NCBI RefSeq assembly: GCF_009905375.1
Contig: NC_133655.1
Location: forward strand, 165,562,967-165,626,966
Direction: 5' to 3'
Origin: Apium graveolens
Taxonomy: Eukaryota > Streptophyta > Magnoliopsida > Apiales > Apiaceae
DNA length: 64,000 nucleotides
Positions 22,860-32,766 of the stretch are shown here, piece after piece. Under the pieces are notes generated by a model. The model did no database searches and was not told the origin of the DNA. It worked only from the letters and a program-made list of their open reading frames with translations. Positions within the stretch are counted from its first letter, which is position 1. Each line of letters opens with the position of its first letter. A program made the position numbers and the translations under genes.

Positions 22860-23678
22860 GAAGAAAAATACCCTGTTGAGAAACAGAGGATAGCCCCACG
22901 TGGATGAGGGAGAACTCCTCTAAAAGAGTCTAGCTGATAGTGGCACCATCATCCCGAGTAAGCTCATCATAAATGATAGTTTCCTCGGGGAGGTGAATGG
23001 ATTTGAGGCTACCATCACTAACATTCCCGAAGGAAGATCTGACGAGGGTGCCCCAGTCACCATTCTGCCACCTTAACCCGAAAAACTATTCCTCCAATTT
23101 TGGTTATTGTCGGGAATGAAGGCGCTGTTAAAAATGTGCTTACACTTGGGCATTTTTTTAATGTAGACCCAACCATAAATGCTCGAAGAACTGTTATAAC
23201 ATTGGAAAATCTTCCTAAAAACAGCTACAGATAAGGGAAAACCTCCCCTAAGACAACAAACCATGAAACATAAAATGTTCCTCCAGGCGTTTGGAGGAAG
23301 CTGACAGGGGTTAATTTGCAAATCAGCTAGGAAGTGAGGAATGAAGGGATGAAAAGGGAACCTAAGCCCAATATCAAGGGCATCTGTGTAAACTAAAAGA
23401 GTATCGGGTTTCCAAAGGCAAGTACGGTCGCCACCAAAAACTGGAACTAGCCTAAAGGGATGACGAACATTATAACGTGTGTTTAACTTATCATAATCTA
23501 TATTGTGCCATGTGTTATAGTGACTGAAAGAGTCAAGATGTGCAGTTGAGGGATATTCGTCCCCCCTAGTATTCATCATATATATCAAAGACATGTAAGA
23601 AGAGCAGATTTCGACATCCGTACCTCGTTTCGAAGCCGAGGAAATCTTGGCCGCTCTCTCAGCACCTTTGTCTGCCAT
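22860..23678 (-). pseudogene. Antisense ORF of element I (putative gypsy-type transposon domain), truncated
   Basis: The probable start is the ATG at 23678 (MADKGAERAAKISSASKRG). A frame also opens at 23831, but only about 16 bases from the TATA box, too close to be translated. Segments FPFHPFIPHFLADLQINPCQL, NAWRNILCFMVCCL, SVAVFRKIFQCY and SIYGWVYIKK match the plant domain annotated as putative gypsy-type transposon (Transposase_28), a name that does not prove a transposase. A 1-base loss in the A-run at 23081-23085 shifts the frame. Downstream another frame reads NGDWGTLVRSSFGNVSDGS and PEETIIYDELTRDDGA, with one stop (TAG, 22930-22932) before element H cuts it at 22860. Role unknown. Confidence 0.6.
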
Positions 23679-23846
23679 TAATGGAGAGTAAAGAAGACTT
23701 GAAAACTTGGAAGAAGACCGGAAAATCCCTAGAGAGGGAGGAGTTTTGAAGGTTGAAGAGAGGAGAGTAGAGAGAAGGAAAGTTTTGGAGAGAAGAAGTG
23801 AGAAATGTGAAATTGAAGTATGAGACTTCACCTCACTTCCCCTCCC

Positions 23847-23854
23847 CTTTTATA
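23847..23854 (-). promoter_or_regulatory. TATA box of the antisense ORF of element I
   Basis: The minus strand reads GGCTATAAAAGG. With a start about 30 bases downstream the leader to the ATG at 23678 is about 140 bases, and is rich in GA-type purines. The box lies just below a dense cluster of GGCCCA motifs. Confidence 0.55.
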
Positions 23855-23872
23855 GCCATTGTTGTCCTTTAA

Positions 23873-24226
23873 ATGGGCCTGTAAAAAGCCCATTAGGCCC
23901 AAATTTGGAACATTCCAGAAAATTCCAGAGAATTCAGGAGGGAAAAATATATATGTTGAATTATATATAAAATAAATATAGAAGAATTAAGGGTATTCTA
24001 GAACATTCTGGAACTAGGGCTTTGAAGCCCATAAAGATTGGCCCAACAAAAGGCCCAGGTTTGAGGCCCAAAATGCTCAAACAGGGATTGAATTAGGCCC
24101 ATTAAAATAAGCCCAGTAAAGGGTTGGCCCAAAAGAAAAGGCCCAATAACGAGGAGCCCAAGAAATTATTTGTTCTAAAAAAAGAGAATCCAGGCCCAAA
24201 TTCAAGTTGAAAGAAATCCAGCCCAA
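23873..24226 (-). promoter_or_regulatory. Cluster of about 13 GCCCA (site II-like) motifs
   Basis: Within about 350 bases the plus strand holds some 13 GCCCA words, most as GGCCCAA or AGCCCA, for example near 24040, 24052, 24097, 24141 and 24221; they read TGGGCY on the minus strand. TGGGCY is the site II element bound by TCP factors in plant promoters of growth-related genes. The cluster lies directly upstream of the TATA box of the minus-strand ORF, which suggests promoter function; this is inference. Confidence 0.5.
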
Positions 24227-24316
24227 ATTTAGGGCCCGGATCATATATGTGGAGTTGCAAAAAAAAATGCAAAATTCCTGACCCAATTCGATCAGGATTC
24301 ATACTATATTCCAGGT

Positions 24317-24650
24317 CGAACGATTGAGGTCGAAACAGCCTTCGACCAGGGTTAAAAGAAGGGGTTAATTCGATCAAGAAAACCCAAATCCTGACCGAAA
24401 AGGTCAGGATCCTGGTCGAACACCCCAGATCGAAATGACCTTCGACCAAGATTACAAAAAGGGGATATTTCGGTCAAAAAATGCATCTTGACCGAAACAA
24501 TTAGGATTTCTGATCGAACAAAAAAAAATATATAGGGTAAAAATCCTGGCCGAAAATCGACCAGGACTCCAGCTCGAAAACCTGTCAACCAGGGCAAATT
24601 GAGGGTTAATTCGACTAGGATCCTGGTCGAACAGGATTCCTGGTCGAACC
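24317..24650 (+). repeat. Imperfect repeat of about 100 bp with GGTCGAA words
   Basis: Two units start at about 24317 and 24417: both carry GGTCGAAC, then GACCTTCGACCA-like wording, then AAAAGGGG and TCTTGACCGAAA-like wording. Degenerate further copies continue to about 24650 (CCTGGTCGAAC twice). Spacing of the first two units is 100 bases. Non-coding. Confidence 0.6.
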
Positions 24651-24759
24651 AGGTATAAAAAAAAGAAAAGGAAGAAAAAGATGGAAAATCCTGAAAAATT
24701 GCAGAAGATTGAAGGAAATCCCTTAAAATATTTTCTGAAAATATAAATTTTTTCAGAAA

Positions 24760-25081
24760 ATGAGGAATAAATCCAGAAAATCAAGGAAAAATCCCAGAAT
24801 TAAGGGAAAATTCCAGAAAATTAAGGAAAAATCCTAGAATTAAGGGAAAATTAAGGAAAAGTCCCAAAAATTCAGGGAAAATTCCAGAAAATTAAGGAAA
24901 AGTCCCAAAAATTCAGGGACAATTCCAGAAAATTAAGGAAAAATAAAAATCCAGAAAATTAAGGAAAAATCCCAGAATTAAGGGAAAATTCCTGAAAATC
25001 AAGGAAAACTCCCAAAATTCAGGGAAAATTCCAGAAAATTAAGGGAAAATCCCAGAATTCAGGGAAAATTCCTGTAAATGA
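24760..25081 (+). repeat. Minisatellite of about 40 bp units
   Basis: About eight imperfect units, each beginning AAGGAAAA and containing TCCCAGAATT or TCCCAAAAATTC, then AGGGAAAATTCCAGAAAATT. Unit length varies from about 26 to 41 bases through small losses. It lies between the antisense promoter and the polypurine tract, where Tat-lineage elements often carry tandem arrays. Confidence 0.75.
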
Positions 25082-25214
25082 AGATAATTCCTAAATAATA
25101 GGGATTAAAGAAAATCGTTGTAAATGTGTAGGTCGCTCCACACTTTACATAAAAATGATACCCTATAAGGGAACAAATAAACTTAACTTCTACGAAACCT
25201 AGTCACTGTTTCCC
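25082..25214 (+). other. Untranslated tail of element I before the polypurine tract
   Basis: About 130 bases of non-coding sequence link the minisatellite to the polypurine tract. Nothing else is recognised in it. Confidence 0.4.
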
Positions 25215-25231
25215 AAAAGTTGGGGGGCAAA
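25215..25231 (+). other. Polypurine tract of element I
   Basis: AAAAGTTGGGGGGCAAA directly precedes the LTR start TGATAAGG and shows that the element runs on the plus strand, opposite to the ORF upstream. Confidence 0.7.
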
Positions 25232-25688
25232 TGATAAGGAAGAAAATAAGGCCTGTGTATGTAGTTAATGTTGCATTAATCATATCAAAATTGGGCCAAC
25301 AGCTAGGCCCATTTGAGAAGGCCCAAAACCCCTGAATATTAATTAATTTCATAATTAATTAATAAGGGATAAGTCAGCTGATAAGATGAGTCCTGGTGGA
25401 GAAATAAATCCTTGTAGATTGGCCTCCAAGGAACCTGGTGGGATAAGTAATCAGCTTCCTACTTCTTAGGACTCCAAAGTCCATTCTAATTCTGAGACTT
25501 GACCACTAAGTCTCCTAACCTAAGTCCAATTCACGGACTCCCAACATCTATATAAGGGGCCTCACCCCACAAACCAGAACTATATTTTTGACTTGATCCT
25601 TGACAATCAGCAAGGTGCGTAGGCATCTTGTTAAGGCAGATCGAGTCACGAAACACAAGAGCAGTCAAATCGAGCCTCGAAGCTCACA
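25232..25688 (+). repeat. 3' LTR of element I (457 bp)
   Basis: Begins TGATAAGGAAG after the polypurine tract and ends CGAAGCTCACA. TATATAA at 25549-25555 is the likely TATA box. GGGCC/GGCCCA words recur at 25283-25325. Only one copy is in the window, so the right border is set by the CA dinucleotide and the change of sequence character, and could be off by some bases. Confidence 0.6.
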
Positions 25689-27480
25689 TTCCTTAGTAAT
25701 AAATACAGCAATTAATATACCTTAGTTTTTGATCCATAACATTTTTTAAATACCTTCATATAATTTTTAAAAGCTCAAAATAATTTTTAAATCATTATTT
25801 GGTTGAATTATAAATAATTACATTTTATTTAACTATTTATAGAATTAATTAATTAATTAAATCAATCAATCAATTAATTAAATCCATAAATAATTAATTA
25901 AAATAAATTATAAATAATTAAATTAAATTTAGATTTTTTAAAATAATAAAAGAAAATAATTTTTGAAATTTAAAGTAATTTAGTTAATTATCTAAATTAG
26001 TTTTGGAAAATAAAAATGATTTTTGAATTAATTTTAAAAGAAAAGAGGCAGAAACATTACAAGAAAGGGTTTGGGATTTTGTTGGATCAAAATGGGGTTG
26101 TTGAAAAAAACGGGTTGAATTCCAGGTCGCCAAGCACACGAAGAACAAGCCGGAACAAATGCAGATTTCGGCGAGCTTCGTTGTTTCCTGCGAACCGCAG
26201 TTCTTCTCTGACAACCCTCGAATACGCCTGAATCTTCATCATTTGATTTGGTTTTTCAGTATAACCCATTCAAAATCGATCCAAAACTATGAATCAAACA
26301 ACAACAATCACAAAACACCCATGCATCGATGATTCTGTCCAAAGTCCGACCAAAGTTCGACCAACTTGAACCGAGTTCCGGCGAAATTACCAACTCAATC
26401 AATTCTCTACAGAAAATAACAATTCTCAAATGTGAAAATGAAGCTCAGAACATTTAGAAACTACTCCCGTTATCAAAGTCAACAAATAATTCGAGGTTAA
26501 ACCAGAAAATTCAAATAAAAATCCAAGAAAAACCTTAACTCGATTGTAACATCGAATAAACATATGAATCAATTGCAACTCACAACAGGAAGTTCTCCTA
26601 ATCATCAAAATCATCCAATTACCCAAGAATCAAAAACCCCAAATTTGAACATAAACCCTAAAATTTTGAAATTATAAATTACTAACCTGATGTATGATTT
26701 GATAGCATAATTGGATAGAGCCCCTCATGAGAGTCAATTTGGTTACAAATTCGACATGATTTGCTTTCCAAATTACTGCAAAATCATGGTTTGATTCCAT
26801 GAACTGTTCTTGAGACCATAACCCTAATTTTAGAGAAAAATATGATTTTTCTGATTTTTTATGATATTTTATATAATAAAATAATAATTAAATAATAAAT
26901 AAATACTATTTATAGTTATAAAAATAATACTCCCAAAATTATTTAGGGCCTAGTTATATCATTGACTAAAAATAATTAGTCCAAAATTAATAATTAACGG
27001 GCAATAATCTTTAATCCAATAAATACAAAAATAATGTCAAAATTTTCCAAAAATTACGAATAATCCAAATATGCAAGAATATTGAATATTTGATACTCCC
27101 ACAATCTTATAAAAATAAACACGATTTTTGTGGGTTTTGACGTCCCGGTAGGGGCCCAGAAAATTCATTTTTCATGAAATGAGACATTTTCTGAATTAAC
27201 TAGATGTTCAGAAAATCAATATGGTATACGCCATATTATGCAAAATAAGGTCATTTTCTTTATACGAAATATCAGCTATTAAAACGAAACCTGAATACTA
27301 TAACTTTTAATATAAATCCATTTAACACGCAATTAAATACCCGAAAAAGTCCCGAACCAACCAGAACACATATAGTACATAACCGATAACTTTTTATGAT
27401 CAATCATTATTTATAATATCATAAATCACATAATACTTATTTAATATAACACAAAACAATCGTAAATTCCCAGTTGTTAC
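25689..27480 (-). repeat. Element J: partial LTR of a Ty3/gypsy-like element
   Basis: On the minus strand it begins TGTAACAACTGGGAATTTACG at 27480 and has the texture of the long LTRs of A, B and C: AT-rich start, a CCGG/GGGCCC patch near 27145-27160, an ATTAGGGTTTATG-like middle, then AATTAATT runs (25840-25925). Upstream of 27480 there is no polypurine tract, so it is a 5' LTR or solo LTR. It is cut at 25688 by the LTR of element I. No coding sequence. Confidence 0.5.
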
Positions 27481-28885
27481 AATTCAATTGTTATTTAGAA
27501 AAAAATAATAATAAGTTATAGAATAATATTTTATATGCACGTTAAAATATGTGTCGGACACTATTTCTAAAATATAAAGGAATGAGAGCGATAGAGGGAG
27601 TATAAAAAATGTAAGGAAAAAATAGCCTTAGAGTAAAATTCCTAATTGTTGGGATGATAGCGTTACGAAACAAATAATTAAGAAGTCTAGTAAATAAGGG
27701 TGTTGACACTCTCTGGTACAATTTTATTAAATAAGGTCTCAAACAACATATATTGAAAAAATAAACGCAACTTAAAAGAGATATTTTGAGAAATGTAATG
27801 GTATGCAACGTCTCTTCTACCCATAAATTTTTAATTTTAAAAAAACCTGCAAACACATGTTTAATTAGCATTTACACAAATTCTATGTATGTACTATACA
27901 AGAAATTCGTATCAAAGACAGCCATTTTCATACACGCATAAGCTTGTACTGCGTTGATTAATGACCACACAAATAATATATTAGGTGGGGTCCACTCACG
28001 TGCTATTATACATAACCACTGCACTCGTAACACCTTTCTATTAATTAATTATTATTTTAGTATTTAAAAGTTCATGGCACAACACTCTAATTGCATGTCA
28101 ACCATATGTCAAGGTACTCTGATTGAATGTTAACCCGTTTACAATTACTGTCTTTCTGTCCTAAACTAAAAACGCAACACAATCTATCATTTTAGAGTGT
28201 CGTAAAAGGCCATTATTTTGGAATTTTACATTGTTTTGTGCTTTCTAGGCCATTTTCTCATAAAAGAATTGATATTGAGAAATCTTATGTGAAGTACGAA
28301 AAGAAAGGTTTTGGATGCCTAACTATTACAAGTTCTCATAGTAGTCGTATCGTGAAATTTTTTAATAGATACACGCAAGCTACATTAACACAGCAACACA
28401 CGATGACATATAAACAATGAACTTGCTAATTACACGTCATCATAATGAATTTAACATAATTGTATTGACATTTTGACACGAGAATGCTGAAGTTAGACTA
28501 AGACATTGTCAATTCCATATAAAGTAAGGTTCAATCACCTTACAACCATAGATTTCAGTTATACATAGATTATAATGAACAAAATCTCTAACTCAGAGAT
28601 CATGAAATATTTTTAGTCACCTGAATCATCAAAGTCTGCAAAAAAAATATAAATATGACACGACATACCATCACTCAACAGTCTAAATGATCACTGAGTA
28701 TAAACTGCTTTTGATGGTACTTTCCGCACGCTTTACCTAAATTATTAGGGTTCATGTACTTTATTTCCAACAAAACATGTGCAGGCTGAAATTTTGAAAA
28801 TTACATACACTGTACTCTGAAACATTACTAGAAAATGGTTTGTGACTCATACAGGTTATTATGTTATTCTATATATAATAGAAGA
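27481..28885. other. AT-rich intergenic sequence, nothing recognised
   Basis: No long reading frame with plausible composition, no LTR or primer site. Open frames up to 109 codons (27542-27871) have no recognisable motif. A CCACTCACGTGC phrase (G-box core) occurs near 27990 without a gene near it. This and 29045-30881 are the only stretches not assigned to a retrotransposon. Confidence 0.5.
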
Positions 28886-29044
28886 ACATGTGATAATATT
28901 CTTGAGATTAAAAAGTCTCATTAAAAAAGCTAAACTACCTCTATTTTTTATATTTATATAAAAGATATGGTGTGTGGGTATCGAACTCGAGATATTTCAT
29001 TCATCGATACAACCTCATAACACTGAACCATATTGTCACATGTG
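28886..29044 (-). repeat. Possible tRNA-derived SINE fragment within a 14-bp inverted repeat
   Basis: The minus strand reads TGGTTCAGTGTTATGAGG (29031-29014), like a polymerase III A box, and 26 bases later GTTCGATAC (28987-28979), fitting the B box GWTCRANNC. The spacing is slightly short for a tRNA. The piece lies between ACATGTGATAATAT (28886-28899) and its near-perfect inverse (29031-29044; 13 of 14). No tRNA cloverleaf is seen. It could be a SINE head or a small hairpin element. Confidence 0.35.
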
Positions 29045-30881
29045 CTTTTTATCATACACATAATATGTAAGTGTGCTAAATGAATATTTTATTTAACTTT
29101 AAAGATAGTTACTTGAATTCTGTAGTAAAAAAGGTAGTTATTTGAATATTTGTACAGTTAATTTTAAAGAATTGAATTCCAGATATAAAGTTAGGCATAG
29201 TACATAAATAGATTATTATCTTATTTATTAATCATTTTTTAGTTTGAAGATATATCACTTATATTTTTAACATATTTTTTATTATAAAAAGTAATTAAAA
29301 TGTATATATATAATTTTTAAGGAAAATATTGAAAATCAAATCTCTGAAATATAAAGAATAAGTATTGGTATTATATATTAAGTTAAATTCAAATTATAAT
29401 GAGTCAACGCGTTTTAGTTTATTCCGAATTTGAAATCAGAATTTGGCTCATTGTTCAAAAAATATTCGATATTTGACTACATGACCCGGTCGAAAAACAT
29501 CGTCACATTCTACACTTAGTAAATTTAAGTTACAAGCTCGCAGAAAATATCTTACCAATAATGTCAATTTTTTCATATCTTATGTTAATATAAATTAATG
29601 TGTTTGAAGTCTTTATAGGATCAAGTCAATTGATTATTTATAATAAAATTACTAACTTCACTAGTAGCGCATTATTATTTTTGGGACTTGTCCCGATTTT
29701 AAAAATATCTGAAATTTGATATGAGATCTCACGAGATTTGTTAAAACTATGATGATATGTTAAATCGATTTATTTTTCATTTTTCACTTTAAAATAATTA
29801 GCTTTTTAAAAAGAATTCGTTTAGATAAGCAATATTCATTCATCAAGATAATATTGTACAAATATTTTAAATTATTCAAATAAAAGTTAAATCTATACTA
29901 TATTGTAGCATTTGATTCAATGCATTTTATACTATTTAAAGAAAAAAAATATTGTTCAATAATTTGAATGAATTAACCAGTTCAACTGATATTTATTAAA
30001 CTTCATTGAAGTGAAAAATATTTAGTTTTAGGAAAATAGTATACAATGTTATCAAATTATTATATGAACAAATATTAGAGTCGTAATGAAAGAAACTTAA
30101 AAATAGTTTAAATAACGATATAATCATAATTTTTCCTTCGAATTCATGAAAACAAAATCATGAATATCAATAATAAATTTGTACAATATATACTTTATTT
30201 CTATGTTACTACCATGATTAATACTCGGTTGCGTAAAAAATAGATTTAGATTGTTTGTCAGTGATAATATGAATACTATATATAAATTATTGTAATTTAT
30301 TTATAACATATTTTTAATTTTTGAATAATTATAAATACATGTTATTTAAGTAATCAATTGCCTCAGTAGATGTTAATAATGATTATACATGAACATAAAT
30401 TAAATATTTAGCATATAAATAATTGAAACCATTGTATTTTACTAAGCAATGTAACATACGGTAATTTACATGCTGCCACACACACATATAACTTAATCTT
30501 ACTTTGTTAACAGTAGTATAAATAAAAAGCTAATATTTTTTCATACATACATATGTTGAATATTAAAAATTAACATTTTTCATTAAAATTAACTTTTATA
30601 TTAATAGTGGTGTAAATTTTACATTATTGTATATTACGATTGCAAGTCATTCTGACTTCAGTTATGCATTTTTTATTTTTTTTTAAGTTGAGTAAGTTAA
30701 TTGTAAGTTAGTAATGAACTCAGTAATAATATAGACCAATACATGTATGTTCTAATTAAATACGGAATCCTAATACATAGCCATCTATTGATTGCCATAG
30801 TAAGTAAAGTCCTACAGCGACATATCTCTGCAAATATATCCACTTGTGATATCTCTTGATTTCCAGCTTGACGAATACTGA
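29045..30881. other. AT-rich intergenic sequence, nothing recognised
   Basis: Very AT-rich with many short A and T runs; no coding region, no LTR ends, no tandem array found by eye. It ends at the LTR of element D. Confidence 0.5.
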
Positions 30882-31894
30882 TGTTAGGAATATGTTGTGC
30901 ACTTGATGATAAGTTAAAAAAAACACTTAGTATGTTTTATTTAGTGATTTTGTAGCCTTCAACGGATGACCACTTCAATATCCGTTGAAAGGGTAGCTTA
31001 TGTTACAATAAGATTAGTAACATATTTCTGCATACTGTAATGCCTTAGAGAACTAAATGTTGTAGAATGTTTTAAGTCATGTTGACTACTAGATTGATAT
31101 GCAAGATAAGTTGGCTAACTGTAAATATTAGATGCCTTGTAATCTTGTGTAAGTGAAATGGAGTTAACTGCTATGAAGATAGTCTCAACAGATGTTCCAC
31201 AAGGCTTCAACGGATGATTAACTAAAGCTTCAACGAATGTTCAACCAGACTCTCAACAGATGATCTAACTGAGTCTCAACGGATGAAAAAATTCAAAAGA
31301 GTGGTTGATAGTGACTTGATAGCCACATGCGTTGATTGTATGCAAATGGAATATGGCAGCCTATTTACAGATTTTAGAGAACAAAGAAGCATTTCCATTT
31401 CCATACTAAAATGAAGTTATTCAAAGATGCTGGATGGAGAAATGAAGCACCATGAAATTAGACTAGAAACACTTTGTCTTATCTATTTGTCTTTTTATCA
31501 TGTAACTTGGTGATATATAAACCAAGGGTAGCAAGTAGAACAAGTATCCAAGTTAGTAAGCAATTACCAGAGAAATAGATAAAGCTACATCTGTAAAGAA
31601 TTTCTCTTTTCTTTGCAAGTTCAACTTGTAAGCAGCCGTGTGCAAACATTGTATCACAGAGTTCTCATATTAATATATATCTCTGGTGGAAAAGTTCAAT
31701 CCACCAAAAAGTTTTTAAATACTCGTGTTTGATTACTTTGTGTTTTGATTTCATCAATACTTTCATTCCGCACCATAGCCAAATAAAACACAGTTATATA
31801 TTCATAGTAGAAATGTTATTTAAATTAAAAAAGTAGCTAGAATTACATTCAACCTCCCTTCTGTAATTCTTTGTTAGATTGTTAGGGAATCACA
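30882..31894 (+). repeat. 5' LTR of element D (about 1.0 kb)
   Basis: Begins TGTTAGGAATATGTTG and ends GGGAATCACA just before the primer site. A TATATAA box at 31514-31520 would give a start near 31545. U3 carries a repeated word CTTCAACGGATG and variants (AACAGATG, AACGAATG), at least six times between 30958 and 31290. Confidence 0.8.
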
Positions 31895-31896
31895 AT

Positions 31897-31908
31897 TGGT
31901 ATCAGAGC
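31897..31908 (+). other. Primer-binding site of element D (initiator tRNA-Met)
   Basis: TGGTATCAGAGC, followed by AAGATC, two bases after the LTR end: a full match to the usual plant initiator tRNA-Met complement. Confidence 0.85.
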
Positions 31909-31954
31909 AAGATCTTGAAGAACAAAGAGTTTAAAGATCACAACAACTAACAAG

Positions 31955-32766
31955 ATGAGCATAAAAGATTTTGGAATCAAAATTCCATTTATGGACAAAG
32001 ACAACTATCACCATTGGAAGGTGAAGATGCACCTGCATATCCTCTCTCAAGATGAAGAATATGTGGATTGCATTCAGAAAGGTCCACATGTCCCTATGAG
32101 AACTGCTACAGTAAATGAGCCATCCATCCCAAAGCCTGGAGCAGAATGGTCTGATCCAGATATTGAACAAGTTCATAAGGATAAGAAGGCTATGAATATT
32201 TTGTTTAATGGTATTGATGGTGACATGTTTAACAACATCATCAATTGCATATATGGGATACTATTCAGGTTATATGTGATGGAACTGAGCAAGTAAGGGA
32301 AAATAAAATGCACCTCTTGATTCAGCAATATGAGCATTTTCATAGTGAAAAAAGTGAGTCACTTACTGACATTTTCAGTAGATTTCAAAAACTGCTGAAT
32401 GCTCTAAAGTTGTATGGAAGAGTCTATTAAACAAATGACTTAAACCTCAAATTCCTTAGATCTCTACCAAAGGAATGGAAGCCTATGACAGTCTCGCTAA
32501 GAAACTCTCAAGGTTACAAGGAATTCACCTTGGATAAACTATATGGGATTCTAAAGACCTATGAGCTTGAAATAGAGCAAGATGAGAAGCTGGAGAAAGG
32601 AAGAAAGAAAGGAGGATCCATTGCATTGGTTGTTCAGCAATAAAAGGAGAAGGAAATAAAGGTTGAAGCTGTTGAATCTGCATCAAATCCTACAGTTTGT
32701 GAAGGCAAGGAAAAAGGACTAATAGCTCAACATGAAGACCATCTTAGTTAAGATGACATTATTAAT
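31955..32766 (+). pseudogene. Gag of element D, 5' part
   Basis: ATG at 31955 (MSIKDFGIKIPFMDKDNYHHW). Copia Gag landmarks are WKVKMHLHILSQDEEYVDCI, then HKDKKAMNILFNGIDGDMF. Near 32245 a loss of a few codons (where KTAKD would be) shifts the frame. It resumes with IWDTIQVICDGTEQVRENK, QQYEHFHSEKSESLTDIFSRF, then LKFLRSLPKEWKPM and TLDKLYGILKTYELEIEQ. Stops fall at 32428-32430 and 32641-32643 and near 32749. It ends where E is inserted after DDI. The same protein as the Gag of element G in general design, but another subfamily. Confidence 0.75.

Larger units (their letters stand above)
22860..25688 (+). mobile_element. Element I: 3' end of a Tat/Retand-like Ty3/gypsy element
   Basis: A plus-strand polypurine tract and a 457 bp LTR form the 3' end. 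Between the H insertion and the LTR lie an ORF on the opposite strand with a gypsy-associated domain, a promoter-like region and two blocks of tandem repeats. Antisense ORFs and tandem repeats between pol and the 3' LTR are known from the Tat lineage (for example Retand). The pol genes are not in the window, so the clade is inferred from this layout. Confidence 0.65.

Noticed and set aside
24077..24784. Overlapping minus-strand frames rich in F, P and G at 24077-24784.
   Set aside because: They come from the GGCCCA cluster and the GGTCGAA repeats read through; low complexity and no conserved motif.
24760..25081. The short repeats as a CRISPR-like array.
   Set aside because: Units are directly adjoining and imperfect with no unique spacers, and the setting is a plant retrotransposon.
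27542..27871. Open frame of 109 codons on the minus strand in the intergenic part.
   Set aside because: No motif, skewed composition typical of AT-rich DNA, and no promoter or partner. Not called a gene.
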